Below, in pieces: positions 35,311 to 43,250 of a stretch of 56,073 nt of DNA. The position numbers were made by a program, and so were the translations under genes. The notes below the pieces were generated by a model. It was not told the origin of the DNA, did not search any database, and saw nothing but the letters and a program-made list of their open reading frames with translations. The stretch comes from Actinomycetota bacterium (lineage in GTDB: Bacteria; Actinomycetota; Actinomycetes; Mycobacteriales; Pseudonocardiaceae). Within the stretch, counting starts at the first letter, position 1. Every line of letters begins with the position of its first letter. The stretch covers positions 1 through 56,073 of the forward strand of contig JAJPIR010000289.1 of the NCBI GenBank assembly GCA_021324675.1. The letters are read 5' to 3'.

Positions 35311-35467
35311 CCGAGCCCAGGACCTGAGCCTGGCAGGCCTAACCAGGTCGGCACAGCCTGTCCTGCCGGGCGCATGCGTGGCCTGGGCATGGCGAGCCAT
35401 CATGGGCAACGCCGCACAGCGGCAGCTCAGCAAAGCGGAACGACACAAACGTCCGAGGTGTACTTAC

Positions 35468-35896
35468 GTGAGTTTCACCGGATACAAGACGTTCGATACC
35501 ACCCTGGAGAAGACGAACGGAGTCCTCAAGCACATCGAGGAGTCATACGGCTGGCCGAAGGATCTCCGTAACCAGTCCTACAGCGGTCTGCGGGCGGTCT
35601 TGCACACACTGCGCGACCGCCTGACCGTCGAGGAAACGGCGCATCTTTCGGCGCAACTACCGATGCTGATCCGCGGAATCTACTTCGAGGGTTGGGATCC
35701 GACGAAAGTTCCGGTGAAGATGCATCGGGACGACTTCCTTCAGCGGGTTCGCCAGGAATTCCCCTACGAGGTTCCCGGCGGCACGGAGCGCATGGTCGAT
35801 GTCGTCATCGAGGCTGTCCGCCGCCACATCACCGAGGGGGAATGGCAGAACGTGCGGGCGAGCCTGCCGAAGGATCTGGTCGCCGTCCTCCCGTAG
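35468..35896 (+). CDS. DUF2267 protein, single domain
   Basis: One DUF2267 domain of about 142 residues: FDTTLEKTNGVLKHIEESYG, RAVLHTLRDRLTVEETAHLS, AQLPMLIRGIYFEGWDPTKV, MHRDDFLQRVRQEFPYEVPG and VVIEAVRRHITEGEWQNVRA, ending LPKDLVAVLP. This is the usual length of stand-alone family members. GTG 35468 is chosen because GGAGGTG-like sequence (CGAGGTG) lies just before and the protein begins at the standard place; the open frame extends further without motifs. It ends 11 bases from the 3' end of the convergent pentapeptide gene. Function unknown. Confidence 0.87.
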   Translation: MSFTGYKTFDTTLEKTNGVLKHIEESYGWPKDLRNQSYSGLRAVLHTLRDRLTVEETAHLSAQLPMLIRGIYFEGWDPTKVPVKMHRDDFLQRVRQEFPYEVPGGTERMVDVVIEAVRRHITEGEWQNVRASLPKDLVAVLP

Positions 35897-35906
35897 AGCT
35901 CCGTTC

Positions 35907-36521
35907 TCATCCCCCACTACCGAACCGAGCCCGCTGGAGGTCGACTCCGTTCACGGTGGCGTCTTTGACCAGCTCATCGTAGTCGTCGAAATAGGCGCCG
36001 TGGACGGTGGCGTTGGTGAGGTCAACGTCGATGATGGTGGCCTGGTTGAGGTTGGCGTCGGTGAGGTCTGCATCAGCCAGGACAACCTGAATCAGCTTGG
36101 CGCGGGTGAGGCGCGCGTGGATCAGTTTCGCGCGCGTCAGGTTGGCATGGATCAGCTTGGCCTGGGTGAGGTTCGTGTCGGTGAGGTTGGCGTCGGTGAG
36201 GTTGGCGCGGATGAGGTCAGCGCGGGTGAGGTCGGCATCGGTGAGGTCGGCGTGCGTGAGGTCAGCGTGGGTCAGGTTGGCATCGCTGAAGTTGGCGTTG
36301 GTGAGGTCGGCATGGACCAGCTTGGCGTGGGTCAGATCGACGTCGGTGAGCTTGGCGTGAGTGAGGTCTGCGCGGCTGAGGTCTGCGCGGCTGAGATCAG
36401 CGCGGCTGAGATCAGCGTGGGAGAGGTCGGCGTCGGTGAGGTCGGCGTCGCGCAGGTTGGCCTCATAAAAATTTCGTCTGTGCAGATCCTGCCCGTGTAG
36501 GCTTTTCGCGTTGCTTGCCAT
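35907..36521 (-). CDS. Pentapeptide repeat protein
   Basis: About 30 successive pentapeptides of the A(D/N)LxX type (for example ADLSRADLSRADLSRADLTH), giving a right-handed quadrilateral beta-helix. The repeat register is kept from residue 20 to the end, with one break at TVHGAYFDDYDELV. Known relatives of this shape include DNA-gyrase-protecting Qnr/MfpA proteins, but these need other features and the present array is too regular to argue for it. The start is ATG 36521 with GGGGACG upstream; 36536 is an alternative. It is convergent with the DUF2267 gene. There is no signal peptide. Confidence 0.9.
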   Translation of the reverse strand: MASNAKSLHGQDLHRRNFYEANLRDADLTDADLSHADLSRADLSRADLSRADLTHAKLTDVDLTHAKLVHADLTNANFSDANLTHADLTHADLTDADLTRADLIRANLTDANLTDTNLTQAKLIHANLTRAKLIHARLTRAKLIQVVLADADLTDANLNQATIIDVDLTNATVHGAYFDDYDELVKDATVNGVDLQRARFGSGG

Positions 36522-36693
36522 CGTCTTCGTCCCCATTGTTGTGTACTAGATGAAAGTTTCCGTGCGCTGATACCTCGGTTTCCGACGGGCTCGCCAATGG
36601 AATTCCCCTACGGTCCAGTGTAGGTGCGCCGCTGTGGCGCGCAACTCGAAGCGGCACAATAAGCAGCCGCGGCTCAGAAGCCGAATTTTAATA

Positions 36694-37614
36694 TCACCAT
36701 CGAAGGGAGAACTGCCGATCTACCGGCTCGTTACGTTTGGGTTGCAGCAGCCGCAACGCGCGGGGACAAATCGTGAACTCCAGCGGGGTGTCGAGCTCGG
36801 CGGCCTCACCGTCAACGCCGGCAGGAATTGAGGAGCTGTCGGTGGTCATCGTCTGTTGTGCGGTTGGCCATGCGGCCACCAAAGTACGACCGGTGATCAG
36901 CCGACCTGTGCCTCGTGCCACTCTTGCCGGTAGCCGACGGTGCGCACCGGGTAGGCCCATGAGGTACACCCACAACATGCCCTCATCGAGACGGGGACGC
37001 AGCGCCGGACCGGGCGCGACGCCCGGGAAGTACGCGTTGTTGGACACCAGAGCTACCAGCACCTGCTCTGGGGCCACGACCCGTGGGGGCACCGGCATGT
37101 GCAGGGACGTGCGAGGTCTACCCGGGAACACGGCACGCTGAACGTACCGCGCCGCGACACGGATCCGGCGCCGGCGATAGTCCGGATCGCGCACCATCGC
37201 GGCGTAGAAGCCGATCGAGACGTTGTCCAGAAACACTTGGCCGTTGATCGTCCCGACATCGACTCGTATCTCATGGCCGTCCTCGAGCGCGGCGAGCTCA
37301 CCCGCCGGATCGGTGACATCCGCCCCGCAGTCCTTGGCGAAGTGGTTTCGCGTGCCGCAAGGGACCACCACCAGCGGGATGTCGTGCTCAACTGCCACCG
37401 CCGCGATGGCGCTCACCGTTCCGTCTCCTCCTGCGGCGATCAGTATCTTTGCCCCTTCACGCACTGCGTCTCGCGCAAGGGCTTCTGCCCGGTGACCGGT
37501 GCGCATCTCACGCACGTCGATGAGCCGCTCCCGGGCGGCACGACGGACGGTGGGCTGGTGCATCCCCGAACCCGATAGGGGGTTGAGGATGACCACGGCG
37601 CGCCTGGAGACCAT
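36694..37614 (-). CDS. Diacylglycerol kinase-like lipid kinase
   Basis: A DAGK catalytic-domain protein that phosphorylates a lipid. AVVILNPLSGSG opens the fold, the ATP-binding motif is IAAGGDGTVSAIAAVAVE, then VVVPCGTRNHFAKDCGAD and the NVSIGFYAAMVRDPDYRRRR strand. The C-terminal beta domain ends TPLEFTICPRALRLLQPKR. Length of about 307 residues is normal. ATG 37614 gives a natural start just before the first strand; TTG 37620 is the other choice. It is divergent from the PPK2 gene, with little space if PPK2 began upstream. Whether the lipid is diacylglycerol, a sphingoid or a phosphatidylinositol-like one is not visible. Confidence 0.88.
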   Translation of the reverse strand: MVSRRAVVILNPLSGSGMHQPTVRRAARERLIDVREMRTGHRAEALARDAVREGAKILIAAGGDGTVSAIAAVAVEHDIPLVVVPCGTRNHFAKDCGADVTDPAGELAALEDGHEIRVDVGTINGQVFLDNVSIGFYAAMVRDPDYRRRRIRVAARYVQRAVFPGRPRTSLHMPVPPRVVAPEQVLVALVSNNAYFPGVAPGPALRPRLDEGMLWVYLMGLPGAHRRLPARVARGTGRLITGRTLVAAWPTAQQTMTTDSSSIPAGVDGEAAELDTPLEFTICPRALRLLQPKRNEPVDRQFSLRW

Positions 37615-37708
37615 CGGCAAGGTTTACCGCAGTCCCGACACCGGGCCGCTTGGCGTTGCCGGTCTTGTGGGCACCTGCAAGCGTTCGTTTGTGGCCAAAT
37701 CGGAGTCT

Positions 37709-38554
37709 GTGCTGCGGATCAGTGACCTGCTACGCCTGCCCGCCGGCTCGGTGGATCTCCAGGCGATAGACACGCGGGCGACACCTGGTTTCACCGGCGC
37801 GGGTAAGAGCGACGCGACAGCGGAGATGTGTCACCTACGGCCTCGCCTGGCGGATATGCAAGAACAGCTCCACGCCGAAGGGCGTGCCGGTGGCCGGCGC
37901 AGCCTGCTGCTCGTCCTGCAAGGCATGGACACCGCCGGCAAGGGCGGCACGGTGAAGCATGTCCTCGGGCTCATGGACCCCATGGGGCTGCAATATCACG
38001 CGTTCAAGCAGCCGACGATCGAAGAGCGCGAACATCATTTCTTATGGCGGGTGAAGCGACGTTTGCCACCGCCTGGCATTATCGGTGTTTTCGACCGCTC
38101 GCATTATGAGGACGTGATCGTGGTTCGGGTGCACGAGCTTGTGCCACCCGAAATCTGGTCCTGCCGCTACGGCGTCATCAATCGCTTCGAGGGCAAGCTC
38201 GTCGCATCAGGTACCCGGGTCGTTAAATGCTTCCTGCACATCTCAAAGGAGGAACAGCGTGAGCGGCTGCTGGCGCGGGTCGACGACCCCACGAAACACT
38301 GGAAGTACGACCCGCACGATGTTGACGAGCGCGCCTATTGGACCGATTACCAGCAGGCGTATTCGGACGCGTTCACACGATGCAACACCGAGGCTGCGCC
38401 ATGGTATGCGGTGCCCGCTGACCGTAAGTGGTACCGTAATTGGGCGGTCACGAAGATTCTCGCTGAGCAACTTGACGAGATGGCCCTAGTCTGGCCCACC
38501 CCCCACGGCTGGGACGTCGAGAAGGAACGCGCGCGCTTGGCTGCCGACCCGTGA
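37709..38554 (+). CDS. ppk2: Polyphosphate kinase 2 (PPK2 family)
   Basis: A polyphosphate:nucleotide phosphotransferase. Seen from GTG 37709: DLLRLPAGSVDLQAIDTRAT, the Walker A loop QGMDTAGKGGTVKH (residues 71-84), FKQPTIEEREHHFLWRVKRR with the lid region, and the Walker B FDRSHYEDVIVVRV. The C-terminal half has KHWKYDPHDVDERAYW and WYAVPADRKWYRNW, all standard for this group. The frame is open from 37499, but starting at 37709 (GGAG before it) gives 281 residues beginning exactly where relatives do and avoids overlap with the divergent kinase. It uses polyphosphate to make or consume nucleotide phosphates under stress. Confidence 0.93.
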   Translation: MLRISDLLRLPAGSVDLQAIDTRATPGFTGAGKSDATAEMCHLRPRLADMQEQLHAEGRAGGRRSLLLVLQGMDTAGKGGTVKHVLGLMDPMGLQYHAFKQPTIEEREHHFLWRVKRRLPPPGIIGVFDRSHYEDVIVVRVHELVPPEIWSCRYGVINRFEGKLVASGTRVVKCFLHISKEEQRERLLARVDDPTKHWKYDPHDVDERAYWTDYQQAYSDAFTRCNTEAAPWYAVPADRKWYRNWAVTKILAEQLDEMALVWPTPHGWDVEKERARLAADP

Positions 38555-38701
38555 CCGCCTTCCCGGGGGCAGCACGCCGCATCGGGGGCACTCAGGCGTG
38601 CGCGGGAAGCAACCGCGTGGTCCTCATGGGTCTGCTCGTACGGCCGTTTTTCATACCCGCGGGACCAATCCCGGGGAACGACCCTTTTGAACGATCAGAC
38701 A

Positions 38702-39352
38702 ATGAGGAACAGGCCAGGGCCACGGTCAGCCCCGAAGCTGCGTTTCCTGCTGGCAGGGGTTCTCGTGGGCGCCGTGCTTGGAGCCTGCTCCAATAGCCAA
38801 CGACCAGCTCCAGCGCAGTCCGCTGAATCCTCGACCCCATCGCATGCCAACTTCACCACTTCCGACCCGACGGTAGCGTGGAGCGAGCGAATCTGCGGCG
38901 CGCTGCTCCCCGTCGTCGGCGCGGGCAGCCCGCCCCGCCTCGACACTCACGATCTCGAAGGCTCCCGCAAGCGCTTCCATACCTACCTGCGCGATCATGT
39001 CGATGCCCTGGATGCCGCGCTGGCTGATATCTCCGCTGCCGGACCTGCTCCAGTGATCAAAGGTCCGCAAGTGAACCAGCTGTTGGTGACTACCCTGTCC
39101 AAGCTGCGCGACGCGTTCGCAGCGGGCTCTGCTGAGCTGGATGCGGTCCCACAAAACGAGCGTGATTACACCCTGGTGTACACGCTTGCCGGGATTAGTT
39201 CCCTGCTCGTGCCGACCGAGGGCAGGACCCTGTTGGACCTGGTCCGCCCGGTCAGCCTGGAGTCCGCAATCCGGCAGGCATCGAGCTGCCAGGCAGTCGA
39301 CGCGTCCGCAGGCACCCCTGGCGTAACTGCAATGCCCACCCCGATGCGCTGA
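38702..39352 (+). CDS. Secreted lipoprotein of unknown function
   Basis: A lipoprotein with signal peptide and lipobox: basic start RNRPGPRSAPKLR, hydrophobic core FLLAGVLVGAVLGAC with acylated Cys29. After a Ser/Pro-rich linker comes a helical domain: ERICGALLPVVGAGSPPRLD, FHTYLRDHVDALDAALADIS and LLVTTLSKLRDAFAAGSAEL, ending ESAIRQASSCQAVD. Two cysteines (ICGAL and SCQAV) might form a disulphide. I do not know the family. ATG 38702 is preferred over TTG 38687. It stands between PPK2 and the AraC gene. Confidence 0.75.
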   Translation: MRNRPGPRSAPKLRFLLAGVLVGAVLGACSNSQRPAPAQSAESSTPSHANFTTSDPTVAWSERICGALLPVVGAGSPPRLDTHDLEGSRKRFHTYLRDHVDALDAALADISAAGPAPVIKGPQVNQLLVTTLSKLRDAFAAGSAELDAVPQNERDYTLVYTLAGISSLLVPTEGRTLLDLVRPVSLESAIRQASSCQAVDASAGTPGVTAMPTPMR

Positions 39353-39400
39353 GATGCTCCAGACCTGTACCAACCCCCCACATCCCCGACATGGAGACAT

Positions 39401-40381
39401 TCAGGCGTAGGCGGGACCGCGCAGGGTCTGGTGCGGGGGCAGGCCGTAGCGCCTGGTGTAGCGGGTCGTGAAGCGGGCCGGCCGGGCGAAGCCCCAATTG
39501 AAGGCGGTAGCGGAGACCGTTGTCTCCCCGGGCGCATGCTCCTGCAGATCCCGGTGGGCGCAGGCGAGCCGGACACCGCGCAGGTAGCCCATCGGCGTCA
39601 TGTCGTGGTGCCGGCGCCAGCACTGTTGCAGCACCCGCACGTTCATGCCCGCGTCGGCCGCCAGCCCGGCTGTGGTCAACGGCCGCTGCGGGAAAGCCTC
39701 GATCGTGTCGACGCAGCGGCGCACCGCGCGTGGTCCCCACGACCGTACGGATGCGTCCAGGGCTTCCCGGTACGGGTGATCGATCGCTTGAAGCAACCAG
39801 GCCAGCAGCGCATCCTGCAGCGGCTCAGCGATCATCGGGTTCGCCAGCGGGCCACCCGGGACGGCCGCGCCTAGCAGATAACGAAGCAACGTGGCCCATC
39901 CCCTGCCCCCTGCGCTGTCCAGGTCAAGGGTCGGGGCCAGGGGAAGTGGCCGGCGCACGGGATATCCCAGCTGCCCCTCCAGAGCATCCTCCAAGGCGGC
40001 GGCGTCGACCCGTACGACGAGGACGTCGAAATCGTCGGCGGTGGTCATCACCGCCTCAGCGGGCGGCCGGAACACCACAGCCTGCCCGGGGCGCAAGTCG
40101 AGCTCTTTGCCCCGGTACATGGCCAGTACGGCACCTCGGACCGGCAGGCTGATCACGTAGTCGGCATCGCCGCTGGGCAGCCGCATCCGGGCCTGGTCAG
40201 TGCAGGACGCCTCCTCGACGCTCACCGGGCCGGAGGCAAAGCCGTGCACATCCAGCTGATACGCCTCAGTCGGCCGGTGCAACAGTTCGAGCGTCGCGAT
40301 CTCCCCCGGCGTCGCGGACGCGGACTCCGCCACCTGCGGATCGAGCTCGTGGATGGCGAACAATTGTGGGTCGGCCATCAC
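39401..40381 (-). CDS. AraC-family transcription regulator
   Basis: An AraC-type regulator of 326 residues. The first half is a cupin-like sensing domain (AraC-binding-like type): PVSVEEASCTDQARMRLPSG, AVLAMYRGKELDLRPGQAVV and FDVLVVRVDAAALEDALEGQ. The C-terminal 100 residues are two helix-turn-helix units: LTTAGLAADAGMNVRVLQQC and ATAFNWGFARPARFTTRYTR with YGLPPHQTLRGPA at the end, the diagnostic AraC signature. Its start overlaps the stop of the DUF1931 gene by 4 bases, so they are coupled. Target genes unknown; the adjacent DUF1931 gene is a candidate. Confidence 0.92.
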   Translation of the reverse strand: MMADPQLFAIHELDPQVAESASATPGEIATLELLHRPTEAYQLDVHGFASGPVSVEEASCTDQARMRLPSGDADYVISLPVRGAVLAMYRGKELDLRPGQAVVFRPPAEAVMTTADDFDVLVVRVDAAALEDALEGQLGYPVRRPLPLAPTLDLDSAGGRGWATLLRYLLGAAVPGGPLANPMIAEPLQDALLAWLLQAIDHPYREALDASVRSWGPRAVRRCVDTIEAFPQRPLTTAGLAADAGMNVRVLQQCWRRHHDMTPMGYLRGVRLACAHRDLQEHAPGETTVSATAFNWGFARPARFTTRYTRRYGLPPHQTLRGPAYA

Positions 40382-40830
40382 AACACCAGCCTGAATACGT
40401 CGAAAGCCCGTTCCCAGTGTTCGGTTGACGGATTGGTCAATTTTGGATCGATCACCCGGAACGACCGCGCCAGTGCGATGCTCAGACCACCGAACAGCTC
40501 TGGCAGCAGTTGCTCGGTCTCCTCAGCGAAGGTGACGTCGGCCGGTGGCCGCCGCACCGATTGACGCAGCAACTCGCGGATCTCCTCGGCCTCATCGAGC
40601 TTGTCAAACTCGCGCATGCGCTCCTGGACGCCCTTGGTGATCGGTAAGTCCTGCGGTGCGATGACGTCGCGCCCGTTCCATTTGGCCGACGCGCGCCCGG
40701 TAATGGCGATGTCGTCGATCATCTGGTCGACGAAGTCGCGGAACCGTCGCACATCATTTTTGTCAATGTCGATGCTCGCAACCGAGCGGAAGAACCGCTC
40801 GAACACCGGGACACCCGACGGATGAGTCAT
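40378..40830 (-). CDS. DUF1931 histone-fold protein
   Basis: A DUF1931 protein with two histone folds in one chain, as in the Aquifex Aq_328 structure. The match is high over the whole length: VPVFERFFRSVASIDIDKND, VRRFRDFVDQMIDDIAITGR, VIAPQDLPITKGVQERMREF, EETEQLLPELFGGLSIALAR and FRVIDPKLTNPSTEHWERAF. ATG 40830 fits the family start; the open frame extends 8 codons more. Histone-fold proteins of bacteria are few and this group's role is unclear; DNA binding is plausible but not proven. It is translationally coupled with the AraC regulator downstream. Confidence 0.88.
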   Translation of the reverse strand: MTHPSGVPVFERFFRSVASIDIDKNDVRRFRDFVDQMIDDIAITGRASAKWNGRDVIAPQDLPITKGVQERMREFDKLDEAEEIRELLRQSVRRPPADVTFAEETEQLLPELFGGLSIALARSFRVIDPKLTNPSTEHWERAFDVFRLVL

Positions 40831-41010
40831 GCCGTCACCTCCCGCTCGCGTCACCGCGATGGTGGCAGTGCAGCGGGCACAGCCGGACCGCTCCGGCAGG
40901 TGGAAATCTTGCCGACTGGTTCACTCCCCCAGGCCGACGCCGCCGGGAGCGGTAACCGTCACGGTGATCCGCAGCGCGCTTGCTTTCCCGTTACCTTGAG
41001 GAGAGTCCCA

Positions 41011-41421
41011 GTGATTACGGACATTGCCGTGGAGCGGGTGGAGTTCCGTTGCCCGGAGTCGCACTGGCAGTCCGTTGTCGACTACGACGTCGTGACCTAC
41101 ACCGACGCCGACGGGGCCGAATTTGAGTTCTATTCCCAGGACGGTGTGCCCACCTTGTCCCCGTACACCCTCGACGGGGCGCCACTGTGCCCGGTATGCC
41201 ACCGCGCGGTGGTGGGAACGCCCATTGCCCGGCGCCTTATCCCCGTTCCACCCGGAGACGACCGTCGGCCACGGCAGCGCGTGTCCAATGGGCAGGCATA
41301 TCGCGCGCAGCGGCGCAACGTGCCGCTGCTGCCTGGCACATCGACGCGCTCCGACGAGATCAGTCGTCCGGCTGGGGCGGAAGCGGGAACCGCAACGACG
41401 CCGCAACCAGGTGCTCCTTGA
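41011..41421 (+). CDS. Small protein with CPxC motif, unknown
   Basis: From GTG 41011, with GAGGAG a few bases before it, the frame reads AVERVEFRCPESHWQSVVDY, then TYTDADGAEFEFYSQDGVPT and GAPLCPVCHRAVVGTPIARR. The CPVC pair with His may bind zinc. After residue 75 the sequence is Arg/Pro-rich and overlaps the 3' end of the minus-strand gene at 41360 by 62 bases, so the real protein may end earlier or a frameshift may lie near 41220. I do not recognise the family. Coding character of the first 70 residues (third-position GC) looks real. Confidence 0.5.
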   Translation: MITDIAVERVEFRCPESHWQSVVDYDVVTYTDADGAEFEFYSQDGVPTLSPYTLDGAPLCPVCHRAVVGTPIARRLIPVPPGDDRRPRQRVSNGQAYRAQRRNVPLLPGTSTRSDEISRPAGAEAGTATTPQPGAP

Positions 41422-42478
41422 GCACGGTGTCCGCGCCGATGTGCTTGATCGAGCCGCCCTCGTCGATCACCACCTCGACCAACTCGTCGATGATGTCGGG
41501 GACGCGCCGGACCGGGCGTTCACACAAGGGACAAGTCTCGCCAGCCAGGGCAAGCCAGCGGTCATGGTCGCAGATCACGCCCGGCCTGATCGCTCCATCC
41601 TGGACCATCAGGTGACTCACCGCGGCGACGCTGCCGGCCCATAGGCACGGCGGTAGGCCGACTGCGGCCAGGCCGCCGGCGGCTGCCGTCTCCACTGTCT
41701 CGGCCACCAGGCGTTCCTCCTTAGACCGCTCGTAGCGGCCCACGATCGCGCTGGCCTGCTGCTTGAGGTCCCCGACGCTGAACGTCGCCTCGTCGACTGT
41801 AAAAGTGCCGGCCACCCGTCGGCGCAGGTCCGACGGGAGGAAGTCGAGGAAGCGGGGCAACTCGGGCCGGGGACCGCCGATGGCCAACAGCTCACATCCG
41901 TCAGTCCGGGATAGCTCCTCCAACATGGTGACCACCTGGCGGAAGTGCCGCTTGGTCAGCTCATCGGCTTTGTGGTCGTTGCGGCCCGGATCGCCCGACA
42001 GCCGCAGCGTGCCCGCCTCACGCATCTGGTCCAGGTAGAGCTCCCACATCCGGGCCGAGTCCCGGTGCACCACGGCAACACCGCACCGCTGGTACTCGTC
42101 CAGCACCGCCAGCATCGAACGGACCCACGGCGTCTCGTCGACGATGACGCGGTCGCGCACGCCCCGGGGCAGTTGCACCTGTTCAAAAAACCCGCGACCG
42201 CTGCACGAAAACAGCGCCACCGTGCCGGGTGGCCAGCTATGTTCCTCAGCCACCCCCGCGATCCAACCGATGTCACCACGCAGCGACATCATCGCGTCGT
42301 GGCCGAGCGCGTGATCCTCGGCCATCGGCCGGATTTCGTGCAGCCGGCTGTCTATCTGGCTACGGACCATGGCGCCGCGGCTGCGCAGATCCGGAGGTAC
42401 CCGCACATACAGCGACACCACCGGCAGCCCGTTGCCCGCGAACCCCACGATGCGATTGATCGTTTCCGTGGTGATCAT
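41360..42478 (-). CDS. Bacterial eRF1-like (baeRF/Vms1-related) protein
   Basis: A protein of 372 residues related to the archaeo-eukaryotic release factor fold. Middle domain: CGVAVVHRDSARMWELYLDQ and KRHFRQVVTMLEELSRTDGC; then ELLAIGGPRPELPRFLDFLP, RRRVAGTFTVDEATFSVGDL with the helix KEERLVAETVETAAAGGLAA, followed by AAVSHLMVQDGAIRPGVIC and a zinc-ribbon-like ETCPLCERPVRRVPDIIDEL. The final strands (VIDEGGSIKHIGADTVLKEH) are the eRF1 domain 3 type. Such proteins are proposed to act on stalled or hibernating ribosomes. The GGQ loop of true release factors is not seen. It heads a minus-strand run with a small gene and OsmC upstream. Confidence 0.8.
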   Translation of the reverse strand: MITTETINRIVGFAGNGLPVVSLYVRVPPDLRSRGAMVRSQIDSRLHEIRPMAEDHALGHDAMMSLRGDIGWIAGVAEEHSWPPGTVALFSCSGRGFFEQVQLPRGVRDRVIVDETPWVRSMLAVLDEYQRCGVAVVHRDSARMWELYLDQMREAGTLRLSGDPGRNDHKADELTKRHFRQVVTMLEELSRTDGCELLAIGGPRPELPRFLDFLPSDLRRRVAGTFTVDEATFSVGDLKQQASAIVGRYERSKEERLVAETVETAAAGGLAAVGLPPCLWAGSVAAVSHLMVQDGAIRPGVICDHDRWLALAGETCPLCERPVRRVPDIIDELVEVVIDEGGSIKHIGADTVLKEHLVAASLRFPLPPQPDD

Positions 42479-42493
42479 CTGATCAGCGGATGC

Positions 42494-42667
42494 TCAGGAG
42501 GGCTTGTCTGCTCGGCGTTGGATCTGGACGAACTGGTCGGCAAGCCACACCAGGACCGGGCCGTTCTCGTCCACACCAGGCATGAGGTGCAGCGCCTCGT
42601 ACGCCTCGCCGATGCACTTGACGACGAGGTCACGCTCTTTGCTCCCGATGTCAGCCTGTGTCGTCAT
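42494..42667 (-). CDS. Small hypothetical protein
   Basis: A protein of 57 residues beginning MTTQADIGSKERDLVVKCIG, then EAYEALHLMPGVDENGPVL and WLADQFVQIQRRADKPS. ATG 42667 lies after GGAGATGAGG; ATG 42673 is another possibility. It resembles nothing I can name, but it lies between OsmC and the release-factor-like gene in one direction with short gaps, and its amphipathic helices look real. Possibly a partner of one of its neighbours. Confidence 0.5.
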   Translation of the reverse strand: MTTQADIGSKERDLVVKCIGEAYEALHLMPGVDENGPVLVWLADQFVQIQRRADKPS

Positions 42668-42717
42668 CCTCATCTCCTCACGAGTTTGGTATCGGTTAGC
42701 CAAAAGACCCTGCCCGG

Positions 42718-43218
42718 TCACTCCAGCTTGCGGTCGATGGCCAGCTCGACGTTGTGCCGCAGCGCTTGGGAGATCGGGCAGGTCACCGCGGCGGCTTCCA
42801 CGATGCGGTGGAACTTGTCCTCGTCGATGCCCGGCACCATGGCGGTCACCGTCAGCGATATCTGGCCTATCCGGGGGTCGCCGCTAGGCAAGTGGTCCAG
42901 CCTGCAGTTCGCGTCGACCCGCACGTGCTCGGGTGAATGATCAGCGGCCGTCAGTGCGGCGCCGACAGCCATCGCCAGGCTCGCGCTGTGTGCGCCAGCA
43001 AGCAGATCCTCCGGGGTGGCCTCCTCAGGAGGTCCGTCTCGTTGGCCGGACAGCGACATGTAGTGGGTCGGCGAATGCCGCCACAACACCACGGCGAAAC
43101 AACGCCGCAAACTCCACCAGAAACTGGCCGCGCGCGCGGCCGGCGGACCGATCCAGACGGTTGTCGCCGTCCGAGTGGTCCTCGCTTTCTGGCGCTGCGC
43201 CACGCGCCCGTTGGCCAT
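42718..43218 (-). CDS. OsmC-family protein lacking the peroxidatic Cys
   Basis: OsmC/Ohr-type fold: PPEEATPEDLLAGAHSASLA, the central helix, then VRVDANCRLDHLPSGDPRIG, ISLTVTAMVPGIDEDKFHRI and the C-terminal AAAVTCPISQALRHNVELAI. In active organic hydroperoxide reductases the central helix has a Cys (HAAC); here that place is Ser80 (HSAS), while the second Cys (147) is kept. The first 55 residues are Trp- and Arg-rich and unlike the family's strands, so they may be degraded by a compensated frameshift. ATG 43218 has AAGGATTGAC. Peroxidase activity is doubtful. Confidence 0.78.
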   Translation of the reverse strand: MANGRVAQRQKARTTRTATTVWIGPPAARAASFWWSLRRCFAVVLWRHSPTHYMSLSGQRDGPPEEATPEDLLAGAHSASLAMAVGAALTAADHSPEHVRVDANCRLDHLPSGDPRIGQISLTVTAMVPGIDEDKFHRIVEAAAVTCPISQALRHNVELAIDRKLE

Positions 43219-43250
43219 GTCAATCCTTTTGTTATCGAGTCATTTGTTGG

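Noticed and set aside
35799-36500. Plus-strand repetitive frame with GEVGVGEVG-like repeats
   Set aside because: It is the antisense of the pentapeptide repeat gene; periodicity is inherited from it.
37499-37708. Upstream extension of the PPK2 frame
   Set aside because: It overlaps the divergent lipid kinase and carries no family residues; the family start fits GTG 37709.
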